64,000 nucleotides of DNA from Butyrivibrio sp. VCD2006 (GTDB lineage: Bacteria > Bacillota > Clostridia > Lachnospirales > Lachnospiraceae). Position numbers and translations under genes: made by a program. The stretch spans positions 124,001 through 188,000 of the forward strand of contig NZ_AUIX01000002.1 in NCBI RefSeq assembly GCF_000423925.1, in the 5' to 3' direction. Shown here piece by piece: positions 26,296 to 34,824 of the stretch (positions within the stretch are counted from its first letter, which is position 1; every line of letters starts with the position of its first letter). The notes under the pieces were generated by a model. It had not been told where the DNA came from, did not search any database, and saw only the letters and a list, made by a program, of their open reading frames with translations.

Positions 26296-27156
26296 ATGCA
26301 ACAAACTACATTACATTTCAGCGATTCGGAAAACAACTACCAGATTAAGGAAGCCTACAAAACTCTCCGTAGTAACGTAGAGTTCAGTGGACAGGATGTG
26401 CGCGCTGTCTCTGTCACGAGCTGCACACCCGGCGAGGGAAAATCAAGTGTGTCCATGGCTTTGGCGAGAGCCTTTGCTGAAGCCGGAAAAAAGACTGTCC
26501 TTGTTGATGCGGATATGAGAAAATCCGTAATGGTTGGTCGTTATAAGACCGGCTCGGTTCGGCTTGGCCTCACACACTGCCTGGTAGGAAGAGAAAAGCT
26601 CTCAAATGTTATCTGTGAGACAGATACGCCTAATCTTTATGTCATTTTTTCGGGACCCATACCACCTAATCCCAGTGAGCTTCTTGGTGGTCAGATTTTC
26701 AGCAAAATACTTGATAATATGAAAAATGTCTTTGACTATATCATCGTTGATACACCTCCGCTTGGAAGTGTTATTGATGCTGCGGTTATAGCAAAGCAAT
26801 GCGATGGCACAATAATGGTAATAGAAGATAATGCAATAAGTTATCGATTTGCACAGAAGGTAAAAGGGCAGCTTGACAAGGCCGGTGCAAAGATAATAGG
26901 TGCTGTTTTAAATAAGGTTGATATGAGTGGTGGTGTTTACGGTCATTACGGTAAGTACTACGGAAGATATTATGGAAAATACTACGGCAGATACTACGGA
27001 AGAGATGATTCCTATGGGGATAACAGCATGACAGGAGGAAGCCCGAAAAGAGTCCTGCAGCCGCAAAGTAAGAATGAAAGACCTGCCCCTGCAAGTTCAT
27101 CAAAGGGGAACTTAGATGAGCTTGATTACATAGAGGGTGTTGTCAGAAAGGATTGA
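26296..27156 (+). CDS. Bacterial tyrosine kinase (CapB/YwqD type)
   Basis: 286-aa cytoplasmic BY-kinase that autophosphorylates on a C-terminal tyrosine tail and drives cycles of polysaccharide polymerisation. Walker A is CTPGEGKSSVSMALA (about 49-60), Walker A' is VLVDADMRK, and Walker B is YIIVDTPPLG. From about residue 215 the tail has many tyrosines in repeated GRYYGKYYG-like units, about a dozen in 30 residues, which is denser than usual. It is coupled with the CpsB phosphatase and the Wzz-like protein in one operon. The tail ends with an extra basic, proline-containing stretch of about 45 residues. Confidence 0.94.
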   Translation: MQQTTLHFSDSENNYQIKEAYKTLRSNVEFSGQDVRAVSVTSCTPGEGKSSVSMALARAFAEAGKKTVLVDADMRKSVMVGRYKTGSVRLGLTHCLVGREKLSNVICETDTPNLYVIFSGPIPPNPSELLGGQIFSKILDNMKNVFDYIIVDTPPLGSVIDAAVIAKQCDGTIMVIEDNAISYRFAQKVKGQLDKAGAKIIGAVLNKVDMSGGVYGHYGKYYGRYYGKYYGRYYGRDDSYGDNSMTGGSPKRVLQPQSKNERPAPASSSKGNLDELDYIEGVVRKD

Positions 27157-27167
27157 GGGAACCATAA

Positions 27168-27728
27168 GTGAAAAGTAATATTTTGGCATTCTTTTTTACA
27201 ATCGGAAGTATTGTGATGGCTGTTTTCATAGTGTGGTTTTATAACATGTCTGACAGGGTAGAACCGGAGATGAGATTCTCATCATATGATCTCACATACA
27301 ATGGTGATACCAGGGATATAGATCTTCTTAACGGTGTCGCTGCATATGATGCTGTTGATGGCGATATTACTGATCGCATAGTGGTTGAGAAAACTATTTT
27401 GAATGAAGAGCAGTCCTCGGCAGTAGTTTATTATGCGGTAAGCGATAGATCCGGAAATGTTACGAAGCAGTCCAGGGTTTTTCCTGCTGATATAGCAAGT
27501 ATAAGAAGCAGTGATAATGTACTGTTTTCAACAAATCAAAGTATTGGAGAGTTTTCAGAAGATTTAGTAACTGACGGTAGTGAAAGTGGTTTTAGCACAG
27601 AGGGATTTGAAGTTACTAATGAGCTTCCGGATGATAATTCAGGAACGGAGAGCAGCTTAAATATCGGTAATGAGGGTGAAGACAATACTACATCCGGAGC
27701 ACAGGAGAGCGAATCCACAGGTAATTGA
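27168..27728 (+). CDS. Membrane-anchored Ig-like (DUF5011-type) protein
   Basis: 186 aa. A membrane segment (about 5-25, IGSIVMAVFIVWFY) is followed by an extracytoplasmic domain with AAYDAVDGDITDRIVV and VYYAVSDRSGNV, the hallmark of DUF5011/Cry22-like Ig folds, then a low-complexity S/E/D/N tail. It would stand on the outer face of the membrane. The start is GTG 27168. Function is unknown, but its fixed place between the BY-kinase and the LCP gene suggests a part in surface polysaccharide assembly or attachment. It ends two bases before the next ATG. Confidence 0.75.
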   Translation: MKSNILAFFFTIGSIVMAVFIVWFYNMSDRVEPEMRFSSYDLTYNGDTRDIDLLNGVAAYDAVDGDITDRIVVEKTILNEEQSSAVVYYAVSDRSGNVTKQSRVFPADIASIRSSDNVLFSTNQSIGEFSEDLVTDGSESGFSTEGFEVTNELPDDNSGTESSLNIGNEGEDNTTSGAQESESTGN

Positions 27729-27730
27729 TT

Positions 27731-28807
27731 ATGAGGAATCACAGAAGCCATAGAAATCGTACAAACAAAATTCTGATCATATGGTGTATAGTGGCAACAT
27801 TTTTACTAATTGCCCTTGGGATTTTTGAGGCTACAAGGGTGATTGGTAAGTCTACTCTTTTTGCGAAAAATGCTGTATCTGCTCCTGTAACTAAGAGCAC
27901 AGAGGTGCTGACCAAGACAGAGAGTGCTATGAAGTGGGAGGATGACTGGGTAAAGCATAATGGTGAAATATATGATTATAACGATGATATTATGACTTTC
28001 CTTATAATGGGCATAGATAAGTCGGATGAGGAAGTGTCTCCGGTGTACGGCGAGATAAACGGTGGGCAGGCGGATGCACTTTTTCTCATTGTTTTCAATC
28101 CGCACAATAAGACTACGAAGGTCATAGGCATTAATCGAAACACTATGACTGACATTGAACTGTACGATGAATATGGCAATTATGTGAATACTATAAAGGC
28201 CCAGATCACGCTGCAGCACGGATTTGGTGACGGGATGGAAAAATCCTGTGAACTACAGAAGAGAGCTGTCAGTGATCTGTTTTACAAGCTACCGATTCAT
28301 GGGTACGCGGCCATAAATATGAGTGCTATTACGGCAATAAATGATGCTGTTGGAGGAGTTGATGTCACTCCTGCTTCTGACTTTGAGAGTGGTGATTATT
28401 ATTTTAAGGCAGGAGAAACTGTTCATCTTGACGGAAAAGCTGCATATGCATTTTTGCGAAGCAGAGATATGACACAGTTTGGATCAGCCGACGATAGACT
28501 TGGCAGACAAAAGGTGTATATGACGGCTTTTATAAAGCAGGTTATTGAAAGAGCAGAGAGTCAGCCTACACTAGCGGTTGATATTTACAATACAATAAGT
28601 AAGCAGATGGTAACTGATGTTTCCGTAAATCAGCTCTCATACATAGCAACCACGGTTTCAGGATATGATTTTGGTCCTGACAGCTTATATCTCTTAGAAG
28701 GAAAGACTGTACTCGGGGAAGAGTTTGAGGAATTCTATCCTGACGAGGATGCAAAATATGAAATGTTTCTTGATATTTTTTATGAAAAACTTGATGTCAA
28801 GGGGTAA
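27731..28807 (+). CDS. LCP family (LytR-CpsA-Psr) glycopolymer transferase
   Basis: 358 aa with an N-terminal membrane helix (about 15-35) and an extracytoplasmic LCP domain. Signatures: FLIMGIDKSDEE, GGQADALFLIVFNP, GINRNTMTDI with the conserved Arg, and FLRSRDM plus GRQKVYMTAF later. LCP enzymes move glycans from undecaprenyl-phosphate carriers onto peptidoglycan. I prefer ATG 27731, two bases after the previous stop, over an in-frame TTG at 27725 that overlaps it. In this operon it most likely attaches the polysaccharide made by the cluster at 34.8-46.7 kb. Confidence 0.93.
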   Translation: MRNHRSHRNRTNKILIIWCIVATFLLIALGIFEATRVIGKSTLFAKNAVSAPVTKSTEVLTKTESAMKWEDDWVKHNGEIYDYNDDIMTFLIMGIDKSDEEVSPVYGEINGGQADALFLIVFNPHNKTTKVIGINRNTMTDIELYDEYGNYVNTIKAQITLQHGFGDGMEKSCELQKRAVSDLFYKLPIHGYAAINMSAITAINDAVGGVDVTPASDFESGDYYFKAGETVHLDGKAAYAFLRSRDMTQFGSADDRLGRQKVYMTAFIKQVIERAESQPTLAVDIYNTISKQMVTDVSVNQLSYIATTVSGYDFGPDSLYLLEGKTVLGEEFEEFYPDEDAKYEMFLDIFYEKLDVKG

Positions 28808-28820
28808 AGGAATATAAACA

Positions 28821-29603
28821 ATGAGCCGATATAAAGAATGGACAGCTTTTACGAAGTTGAAAGCAGGGGGACTGTTTCTGATTGGTATGAGCGTGGCGGC
28901 ATTTCTTGCGGCATGCCAAAATCAGGTGAATGATACAAAGGATAAAGCAGAGGAATTTCAGGAACTTGTGGATGAGAATCCTGATATTTTCGGATGGCTT
29001 GTTATTCCGGATACAAATGTGGAATATCCTATTGCTCAGAATATTGATGGTGATGATACATATTATCAGACTCATGATATTACCGGAAAAAAGAAGAGTG
29101 ATAAGGGTGGAATTTATATTGAGTCCTGTAACATGAATGACATGTGCGATTTCAATACCGTTATCTATGGCTCTACCAATAAGGATGGTGATATGTTTTC
29201 TGAGCTGTGGAATTTTGCGGATGAGGACTATTTTAATGAGCACGAGAAGTTCATGATCGCTATTTCGGACAACATACTTACTTATGAAATCTGGACTGCT
29301 TATGCCAGGGATAATAACGATGTAATGAGGCAGTACGATTTCACTGAGGAGGAAGGTTGTCAGCAGTATCTTGATGATATGAAGAGGGACTGGACGACAG
29401 CTACCAATATCAGAAAGGATTGGGAAAGGGGAGCAACACCGGAGAATTTCCTGGTAAGCCTTGTGACAGTTGACCCAGAACATCCTGATAAGCAATGGGT
29501 GGTTGTAGGTTGTCTTGTGGATGATCAGAATGGAACCATAGATAGGGTGGATTTTGGGGCTGATAGTGATAATCAGCAAATACCAGATCTTCCTTCGGAT
29601 TAA
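28821..29603 (+). CDS. Lipoprotein with class B sortase fold lacking the catalytic triad (pseudo-sortase)
   Basis: 260 aa. The N-terminus is a hydrophobic signal ending in lipobox LAAC (Cys32), so it is probably a lipoprotein. The rest aligns by eye with class B sortases: IFGWLVIPDTNVEYPI, KGGIYIES, NTVIYGSTNKDGDMFSEL and the final LVTV...WVVVGCLV. In active SrtB the motif is NTVIYGH, the strand ends in TC, and an Arg follows. Here these are Ser118, Val217 and Gln225. All three catalytic positions are replaced, so transpeptidase activity is not expected. It may bind a glycan or wall ligand or support the LCP enzyme encoded 13 bp upstream. Last gene of the operon. Confidence 0.85.
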   Translation: MSRYKEWTAFTKLKAGGLFLIGMSVAAFLAACQNQVNDTKDKAEEFQELVDENPDIFGWLVIPDTNVEYPIAQNIDGDDTYYQTHDITGKKKSDKGGIYIESCNMNDMCDFNTVIYGSTNKDGDMFSELWNFADEDYFNEHEKFMIAISDNILTYEIWTAYARDNNDVMRQYDFTEEEGCQQYLDDMKRDWTTATNIRKDWERGATPENFLVSLVTVDPEHPDKQWVVVGCLVDDQNGTIDRVDFGADSDNQQIPDLPSD

Positions 29604-29744
29604 TCGTAATTAAGTAAAAATAAAGCCAGTGTTCATGCAGAGTTTATAGTTTTTTAAGTAGTATATTATTCGTATTTTTGATAATATAAAATTAAGTTAT
29701 CTTATGAGTATTATGTGCCAAACGGTGCAGAAAGGGGAATTGTT

Positions 29745-30476
29745 ATGAAGAAGATAATAGCTTTATTGTTGGCGGGAGCACTTGTTATGTCAACCCCGAT
29801 AATGGCAGGGGCTACAGTAATCAGATCGCCTAGAGCTGAAGAAGCTTATCAGCGCGGTAAAGCTGAAGGAGCTTATCAGGAAGCTCAGAAGACTAACGAA
29901 TATCTTAAAAGCGAGATCACTGATCTTAAGTCTCAGATAAAGGATCTTTATCAAAAGATTTATGAGCTTCAGAATAAAAAGGTCGATGTCAATGTAACCG
30001 TCAAGGTGAAGGGGAATGGCAAGAAAAAGACTACGGTTAAGAAAACTGTAACTACAAATCAGGGCTATTCACCTGCATCAGAGCCTTTCATAAACACGGT
30101 TCTCAAGGCTCCCGGCCTTGATAATGTAATTCCGGTAGGACAGGGTGGAAAGCTTGTTATAGGCGGCACTAAGACAAGAGCAACCTTCGTTATGAGAGAG
30201 ACCACATCAGGAAAGGTTGATTCAGCTAAGATTCTTGGAGCACAGATTGGCGGTTCTGTTAAGAACGTAGTTGAAACCTATGCACCAGGTGTTCGTTTCA
30301 GTACAGCACAGGTTGATTTCAAGGTTTATGGTGCTCATAACGGAGATATTTACAGAGTATTCCAGATGGTTTCAAAAGGAAACTGGCAGGAAGTACAGGT
30401 AGATGAAGTTAGAGAGGGACATGTTATCTGTACAGTAAATAAGGCAGGAACATTTGCTTTCTTTAAAATGAACTAA
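29745..30476 (+). CDS. Secreted coiled-coil protein of unknown function
   Basis: 243 aa with a clear signal peptide (MKKIIALLLAGALVMS, cleavage near AGA). A coiled-coil follows at about 45-80 (SEITDLKSQIKDLYQKIYEL), then a lysine/threonine-rich linker and a C-terminal beta-rich domain of about 130 residues. ATG 29745 has AAAGGGG 7 bp upstream; a longer frame from 29715 has no such site. I do not recognise the C-terminal domain. It is monocistronic and ends in a terminator. It is likely exported to the surface or medium. Confidence 0.75.
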   Translation: MKKIIALLLAGALVMSTPIMAGATVIRSPRAEEAYQRGKAEGAYQEAQKTNEYLKSEITDLKSQIKDLYQKIYELQNKKVDVNVTVKVKGNGKKKTTVKKTVTTNQGYSPASEPFINTVLKAPGLDNVIPVGQGGKLVIGGTKTRATFVMRETTSGKVDSAKILGAQIGGSVKNVVETYAPGVRFSTAQVDFKVYGAHNGDIYRVFQMVSKGNWQEVQVDEVREGHVICTVNKAGTFAFFKMN

Positions 30477-30509
30477 TCTTCAGAATCAGGGATGAGGATA
30501 ATAGGTAAT

Positions 30510-30548
30510 AAGAGCCCCGGTGTTGGAATATACCGGGGCCCTTTATTG
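30510..30548. terminator. Terminator between convergent genes
   Basis: GCCCCGGT and ACCGGGGC form an 8-bp GC stem, with CCTTTATTG on one side and CTTATTA on the other strand, so it can serve both the secreted-protein gene and the - strand cache fragment. Confidence 0.82.
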
Positions 30549-30560
30549 TTCAAGGTGCGC

Positions 30561-31298
30561 TTATTTGATTGTCTCTGAACGTATAATATCAAGATTATTA
30601 TTGTTCAAAGTAGAGATATATAGAACTTTAAAACGACCTTCCGCGGAGAGCGGAAGGTCGTTTATATTATAGGTAGTTCCGGTTACCAGATATGATACTA
30701 CGTAGTAGTTATCAGAACCTGCTTTTATATCTTCAACAAGGTTTTCTTCACGTGCTGCTTCAGCTGCAGCGAATTTTCCTATTTCTGATAACAGAGGATT
30801 ATTAAGGTCCGCAATGTTCTGACCACAAACACTTTTATCATCTCTGTATGTAAGTACAAGTCCCTCTTCTGTTATCATCATGGCGCCGCCTGTTTCGTAC
30901 AGCTCAACCCCGTTTAGTGCCTCCTGCGCCGTTGCAAGCATCAAGTCTGCTGCAAAGCATCCTTCGCGGCCATCTTTTAAATGAATATGTCTGATAACTG
31001 TTGCGCAAAGATCGCCGGTTACCTCATCAAAATATGGTTGATCGTAATAATAGAACCAGCTGTTGTCATAACTAAGAGCTTCCTTATACCAGGCTTTTTC
31101 GGTAATTCCTTCCAATTGGAAATCAGGCTGGCTCGGGAAAAGGAAGGACTCATCGTTAAGTGCCAGATAAGCTCCTGTAGGTATCATGGGATATCGTCCG
31201 ACAGTTCCAGTCATATATTCCATGATTTCATCATTATTCTCATATGTGCCTTGTTCAACAGCATCTGCTACACCATTTAAATAGTAGAAGGTTGACAT
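30561..31298 (-). pseudogene. Truncated dCache sensory-domain fragment
   Basis: 245-residue frame resembling the extracellular double-cache domain of chemoreceptors and sensor kinases (AYLALNDESFLFPS, ITEKAWYKEA, CATVIRHIHL, GGAMMITEEGLVLTY). The first membrane helix, the signal sequence, the second helix and any signalling domain are all missing. Its ATG overlaps the stop of the upstream Rpn gene (TGATG), so it may be translated by coupling. A perfect 14-bp stem hairpin followed by a T-rich stretch lies inside the frame at 30631-30663, and the last 20 or so residues after it look unlike a cache domain. Most likely the remains of a larger receptor gene. Confidence 0.6.
30631..30668 (-). terminator. 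Terminator-like hairpin inside the cache fragment
   Basis: AAACGACCTTCCGC and GCGGAAGGTCGTTT form a perfect 14-bp stem over a 5-nt loop. On the minus strand it is followed by TTTTAAAG. It lies within the reading frame, so either the frame's end is not real or the hairpin ends most transcripts early. Confidence 0.65.
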
Positions 31299-32143
31299 CA
31301 GTGCTTGATTCCGTTTTCATCAAGGAGTTTGCTAAGGCGGGTGACTTCATCTGACAGAGACTGGATTTTCTCATTCTGCTCAGCAAGTTTCCTTTGCTGA
31401 AATCGCTCATGTGCAATTGCATCCTCTCTTGCACGACACTTTTCCTGGATGATAAAGTCGGCATTTGACATATAAATAGATTCAGCTGTTGAATTCATTG
31501 AAGGGTTTTCATCTACGATCATCTTAATCTCCTCCCATGTTCTTGCTTTGAACAATTTTGCCCAACTATCAATGCCAAGTCGCTTATCATAGGCGGTTGC
31601 TTTATCTATGTTATTTAATTCTACCACATAGAGATTAAACTTGTCAGTATAGAGGAAACCATCCTCGGCGTTTCTTACCTGATATTTAGCAAAGAAATCA
31701 GGGTGTTCTTCAAATAGTGTATAGTCAAGAAATCCGATGTGGTACACGGGCTTTACTGATGAATATTCCTGACCGCGTGCTACATTGTCGAAACGTCTGC
31801 AAAGATAGGAAAGTGAACGCTCAGGCCAGTTTTCATAATTGACCACCTGCATTTCCAAATTGATGAAGGTGTTATTATTTAGCAGGACCAATATGTCAAG
31901 TTGATATTCCTTGTCATCAATAGAATCTCCGGGTTCAATTGGGTTCTGAATTTGTACATCCTTAATTATTTCTACCGGAATATCGAGCACCGAGCTTATC
32001 AGATTGATGAGTGTGTTCTTGTCCTTTTGCAGGACAATGCGAAACATGTAGTCATTTGTCATATTGTATTTGATCTTGCCGGTAGCATTGAGATACTCAT
32101 AATGAACCTCCGGCGCGTTATTTATTTCTTCTTTAATTGGCAT
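31298..32143 (-). CDS. Rpn-family PD-(D/E)XK nuclease/transposase-like protein
   Basis: 281 aa. The N-terminal half has the Rpn-type nuclease core: NMTNDYMFRIVL, then YQLDILVLLNNNTFINLEMQ, in which Asp and the ExQ pair match the PD-(D/E)XK active site. The C-terminal part is helical with a final coiled coil (LSDEVTRLSKLLDENG). Relatives promote recombination or are annotated as nuclease-type transposases. Start 32143 has CGGAGGAG upstream on the minus strand; the longer frame to 32257 is not supported. Two more Rpn-type genes lie within 6 kb. Confidence 0.85.
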   Translation of the reverse strand: MPIKEEINNAPEVHYEYLNATGKIKYNMTNDYMFRIVLQKDKNTLINLISSVLDIPVEIIKDVQIQNPIEPGDSIDDKEYQLDILVLLNNNTFINLEMQVVNYENWPERSLSYLCRRFDNVARGQEYSSVKPVYHIGFLDYTLFEEHPDFFAKYQVRNAEDGFLYTDKFNLYVVELNNIDKATAYDKRLGIDSWAKLFKARTWEEIKMIVDENPSMNSTAESIYMSNADFIIQEKCRAREDAIAHERFQQRKLAEQNEKIQSLSDEVTRLSKLLDENGIKH

Positions 32144-32505
32144 AAAACTCCTCCGAATTAAACATAAAAAGTGTTTCATAGTTGCATATGTTGTATTACT
32201 CAGGCCAAAGCAATAATAAATGGAAAATCCGAATGAATGAAATTCATATCGGCGCATCTGAAATGATGCTCGAATAAAATATCACATATGGAAATATAAT
32301 GCAAGTACTATTTAATTTCTTAAGAAATTCTTATGAAATTGCCTGATTCTTAAGATTTCTTTAAAGGGCTTGTCATTCTTTTTGGGGAGTGATATTTTCT
32401 TTAATACGTCATTTCTTGGCGTGACCCGCTGTTATACAAACGGCAGGTGATATCCCGGGATAATTAAGAAAATAAAATATGTTATTAGACAGGAGGAATT
32501 TTTAT
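32144..32505. other. Divergent intergenic region
   Basis: 362 bp between the - strand Rpn gene and the + strand Cys-rich gene. It holds a perfect 16-bp AT palindrome (AATTTCTTAAGAAATT, 32314-32329) and AT-rich DNA. I see no convincing -35/-10 pair and no gene. Confidence 0.5.
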
Positions 32506-33534
32506 ATGAAAATTGAAAAAGCGGCCGGGGTGATAAAACGCTTGGCTGTATCTGTTGCTCTTTCAGGGGCAGTTTTTTTGTGGCTGCCGGTGACGCCGGC
32601 TTCCACTGTGCATGCAAAAAATTGCGAACACAAAGTATATGAATGGGTGGACATGATTAAGCCAACATGCAGTAAAGAGGGCAAAAGAGTCAGGATATGC
32701 CAGGACTGCGAAAAAATACTGGAGACAGAGAGCATAGAAAAAACAGAGCATAAAGGAAAGTGGGAAAAAACACTGGATCCTACTTGTGCTTTAGAAGGAG
32801 TCAAGTCTTATATATGTAAGAACTGTGGAGCAGTAATTGATACTGAAGAAATACCTAGGAAAAATCATACCTTTGTCTGGACCATTACTAAAAATGCTGC
32901 ATGTAATGAAGAAGGAATAAAGCAGCAGCTGTGTAAAAATTGCGGCGCAGAAGGAGAGACAAAACCAATCCCTGCAAAGGAGCATAAAATGGTCAAGGTG
33001 AAAACTACGGCAGCAACATGCAAGTCACCAAAGACGATACAAAAGGAGTGTAGGCTTTGCGGAATGACAACCACGGAGCAGGAAGGAAGTAAGATTGATC
33101 ACCGCTACAAATGGGCGACCACAAGGACGGCAACCTGTGCAGATGAGGGAATAAAGACAGGAACCTGCACAATGTGCAGTGCCACAAAAACGGAAGCTAT
33201 CTCGCCTACGGGTAAGCACAAATATGGCAATTGGGCTATCAAATCAGCCTTCGCTAAGGGCAAAGTCATAAAGTTTAGCCAGATACGCACGTGCACGGTA
33301 TGCAAAAAACATCAGCAGATTGCAACAGGAAAAACAGCAGCCTTTTCACAAAAGCATGATAGAAGGAAATACTACTACAAATTCACTCAGAAAACAGGAA
33401 AAGTAGTAATTATCTGCTCTGAATGCCATCAGTCAGTGACTGGCAAAATAGTCGGCGGGGCACTGAAATTCACCAAGCCCAAGAAGGATAACACAAAGAT
33501 AACAGCGAAGGGTTGGAAGGTGCTGAATAGATAA
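32506..33534 (+). CDS. Secreted cysteine-rich repeat protein
   Basis: 342 aa with a signal peptide (cleavage near STVHA). Residues about 40-245 hold five repeats of roughly 42 residues, each with a lone Cys before a Gly (TCxxEG), then CxxC, an isoleucine, and a final His, for example CKNCGAVIDTEEIPRKNH. The spacing suggests a zinc ribbon or treble-clef knuckle, or disulphides. The C-terminal 90 residues are basic, with another CxxC and CxxCH. ATG 32506 is chosen by a strong AGGAGGAA 6-8 bp upstream. It is followed by an Rpn-type gene 14 bp away. Function unknown; a cell-surface structural or binding role is possible. Confidence 0.75.
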   Translation: MKIEKAAGVIKRLAVSVALSGAVFLWLPVTPASTVHAKNCEHKVYEWVDMIKPTCSKEGKRVRICQDCEKILETESIEKTEHKGKWEKTLDPTCALEGVKSYICKNCGAVIDTEEIPRKNHTFVWTITKNAACNEEGIKQQLCKNCGAEGETKPIPAKEHKMVKVKTTAATCKSPKTIQKECRLCGMTTTEQEGSKIDHRYKWATTRTATCADEGIKTGTCTMCSATKTEAISPTGKHKYGNWAIKSAFAKGKVIKFSQIRTCTVCKKHQQIATGKTAAFSQKHDRRKYYYKFTQKTGKVVIICSECHQSVTGKIVGGALKFTKPKKDNTKITAKGWKVLNR

Positions 33535-33548
33535 AGGGATGAAATAGA

Positions 33549-34571
33549 ATGAATAACAATAGCTTAAGGAGTTATTTTCCCATGATCAAAACAAAGACAA
33601 AGATTATGGATGAAATCAATAATGCTCCGCAATTACTCAGCCTTTTTAATTCGTGGGATGAGGACCAGAGAGAGTCCTTCCTGGATATTTGTACCGGTAA
33701 CAAAGGCGTTAAGATGCTCTATGACAGCTATTTTAAGGAAATTCTTAATCCTGAATATACTCCGGATAGACTGTCTTATCTCCTTTCTGTTTTATTGAAA
33801 AGAAAAGCTACCGTAAAGCAGGTTCTTTCTAATGATAGTACCAGACTTGGAGATGAAATATCGCTTGTAATAACAGATATTGTTGTTGAATTGGAGGATA
33901 AATCAATAGCAAACATCGAGGTTCAGAGAGTTGGATTTGCATTTACAGGAGAAAGATCCTCATGCTACTCGGCAGATCTTCTGCTTCGCCAATATAAACG
34001 TCTCCGTGATAAGCACAAAAAGAAATTTACATACAAAGATGTATGTCCAGTTTACACCATTGTTTTCCTCGAAAAGAGTACGTATGCCTTTAAAGAATTT
34101 GATGATATTTATATCCATAATTTCACGACAGTATCAGATACTGGTTTAGAGCTAAATATGCTACAAAATTTTATATTTATTCCAGTTGATATTTTCCTGA
34201 AGCATCTCCATAATGAAGGTATAAAAGGTGAGCTAGAAGCATGGCTGACATTTCTTGGTTGCGATGAGACTGAATATATAGTTAAGCTGATTAGGCAGTA
34301 TCCTTATTTCAAGCAATTGTATCAGGATCTGTATGAAATGTGCTCTAATATTGAGAGGATGATGAATATGTTTTCAAAAGAACTGCAGATTCTCGACCGT
34401 AATACCATAAAATATATGATAGATGAACTTCAAGAACAACTTGATGCTGCTAATGATGCTATTTCTGATAAGGACAAAACTATTGAGGATAAAGATAAAA
34501 CAATCAGGGATAAAGACAAAACGATTGCAGACTTGAAAGCAGAGATAGATAAGTTAAAGAATAATAAATAA
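33549..34571 (+). CDS. PD-(D/E)XK nuclease family transposase-like protein
   Basis: 340 aa. The N-terminal region has GNKGVKMLYDSYFKEIL, then VITDIVVELEDKSIANIEVQ, in which Asp and ExQ fit the nuclease core, and a DLLLRQYKRL segment. The C-terminus is a coiled coil of four heptads built on DKDKTI. This matches the PD-(D/E)XK family transposases of Lachnospiraceae and differs from the two Rpn genes beside it. Whether it is mobile is unknown, since no inverted ends were found. A very stable hairpin follows the stop. Confidence 0.82.
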   Translation: MNNNSLRSYFPMIKTKTKIMDEINNAPQLLSLFNSWDEDQRESFLDICTGNKGVKMLYDSYFKEILNPEYTPDRLSYLLSVLLKRKATVKQVLSNDSTRLGDEISLVITDIVVELEDKSIANIEVQRVGFAFTGERSSCYSADLLLRQYKRLRDKHKKKFTYKDVCPVYTIVFLEKSTYAFKEFDDIYIHNFTTVSDTGLELNMLQNFIFIPVDIFLKHLHNEGIKGELEAWLTFLGCDETEYIVKLIRQYPYFKQLYQDLYEMCSNIERMMNMFSKELQILDRNTIKYMIDELQEQLDAANDAISDKDKTIEDKDKTIRDKDKTIADLKAEIDKLKNNK

Positions 34572-34582
34572 TAGCTATAATG

Positions 34583-34622
34583 TAGAATGCCCGGCACGTA
34601 CGACGTGCCGGGCATTCTAATA
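34583..34622 (+). terminator. Very stable 16-bp hairpin after the nuclease gene
   Basis: TAGAATGCCCGGCACG (34583-34598) pairs perfectly with CGTGCCGGGCATTCTA (34604-34619) over a 5-nt loop. The following bases are ATAGTTT, a poor T-run, so it may block RNA decay as well as end transcription. Confidence 0.7.
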
Positions 34623-34737
34623 GTTTGAAGTCCATGAAAAGAAAAAATCATAAAATGCTTAATATTTTGAATCTTTTATCCGATATAAAAAATAAGCATC
34701 GAAAAAACGATAAATAATCTATACAATCTTCGGTTTA

Positions 34738-34746
34738 TGGTACAAT
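34738..34746 (+). promoter_or_regulatory. Promoter of the initiating glycosyl-phosphate transferase gene
   Basis: TGGTACAAT is an extended -10 box; no good -35 is seen. The expected start near 34753 gives a leader of about 70 bases. The rest of the 34572-34824 gap is AT-rich without other clear signals. Confidence 0.45.
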
Positions 34747-34824
34747 AAAAGAGACAATATTTTTTTATGAGTGGTAACTTGTATAGGGAAAATATTACAG
34801 TGTTACCAAAGCAGGGGGATAAAA

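Noticed and set aside
28797..29579. 260-codon minus-strand frame opposite the pseudo-sortase
   Set aside because: It mirrors the + strand gene almost exactly, has no ribosome binding site or recognisable motif, and runs against the operon.
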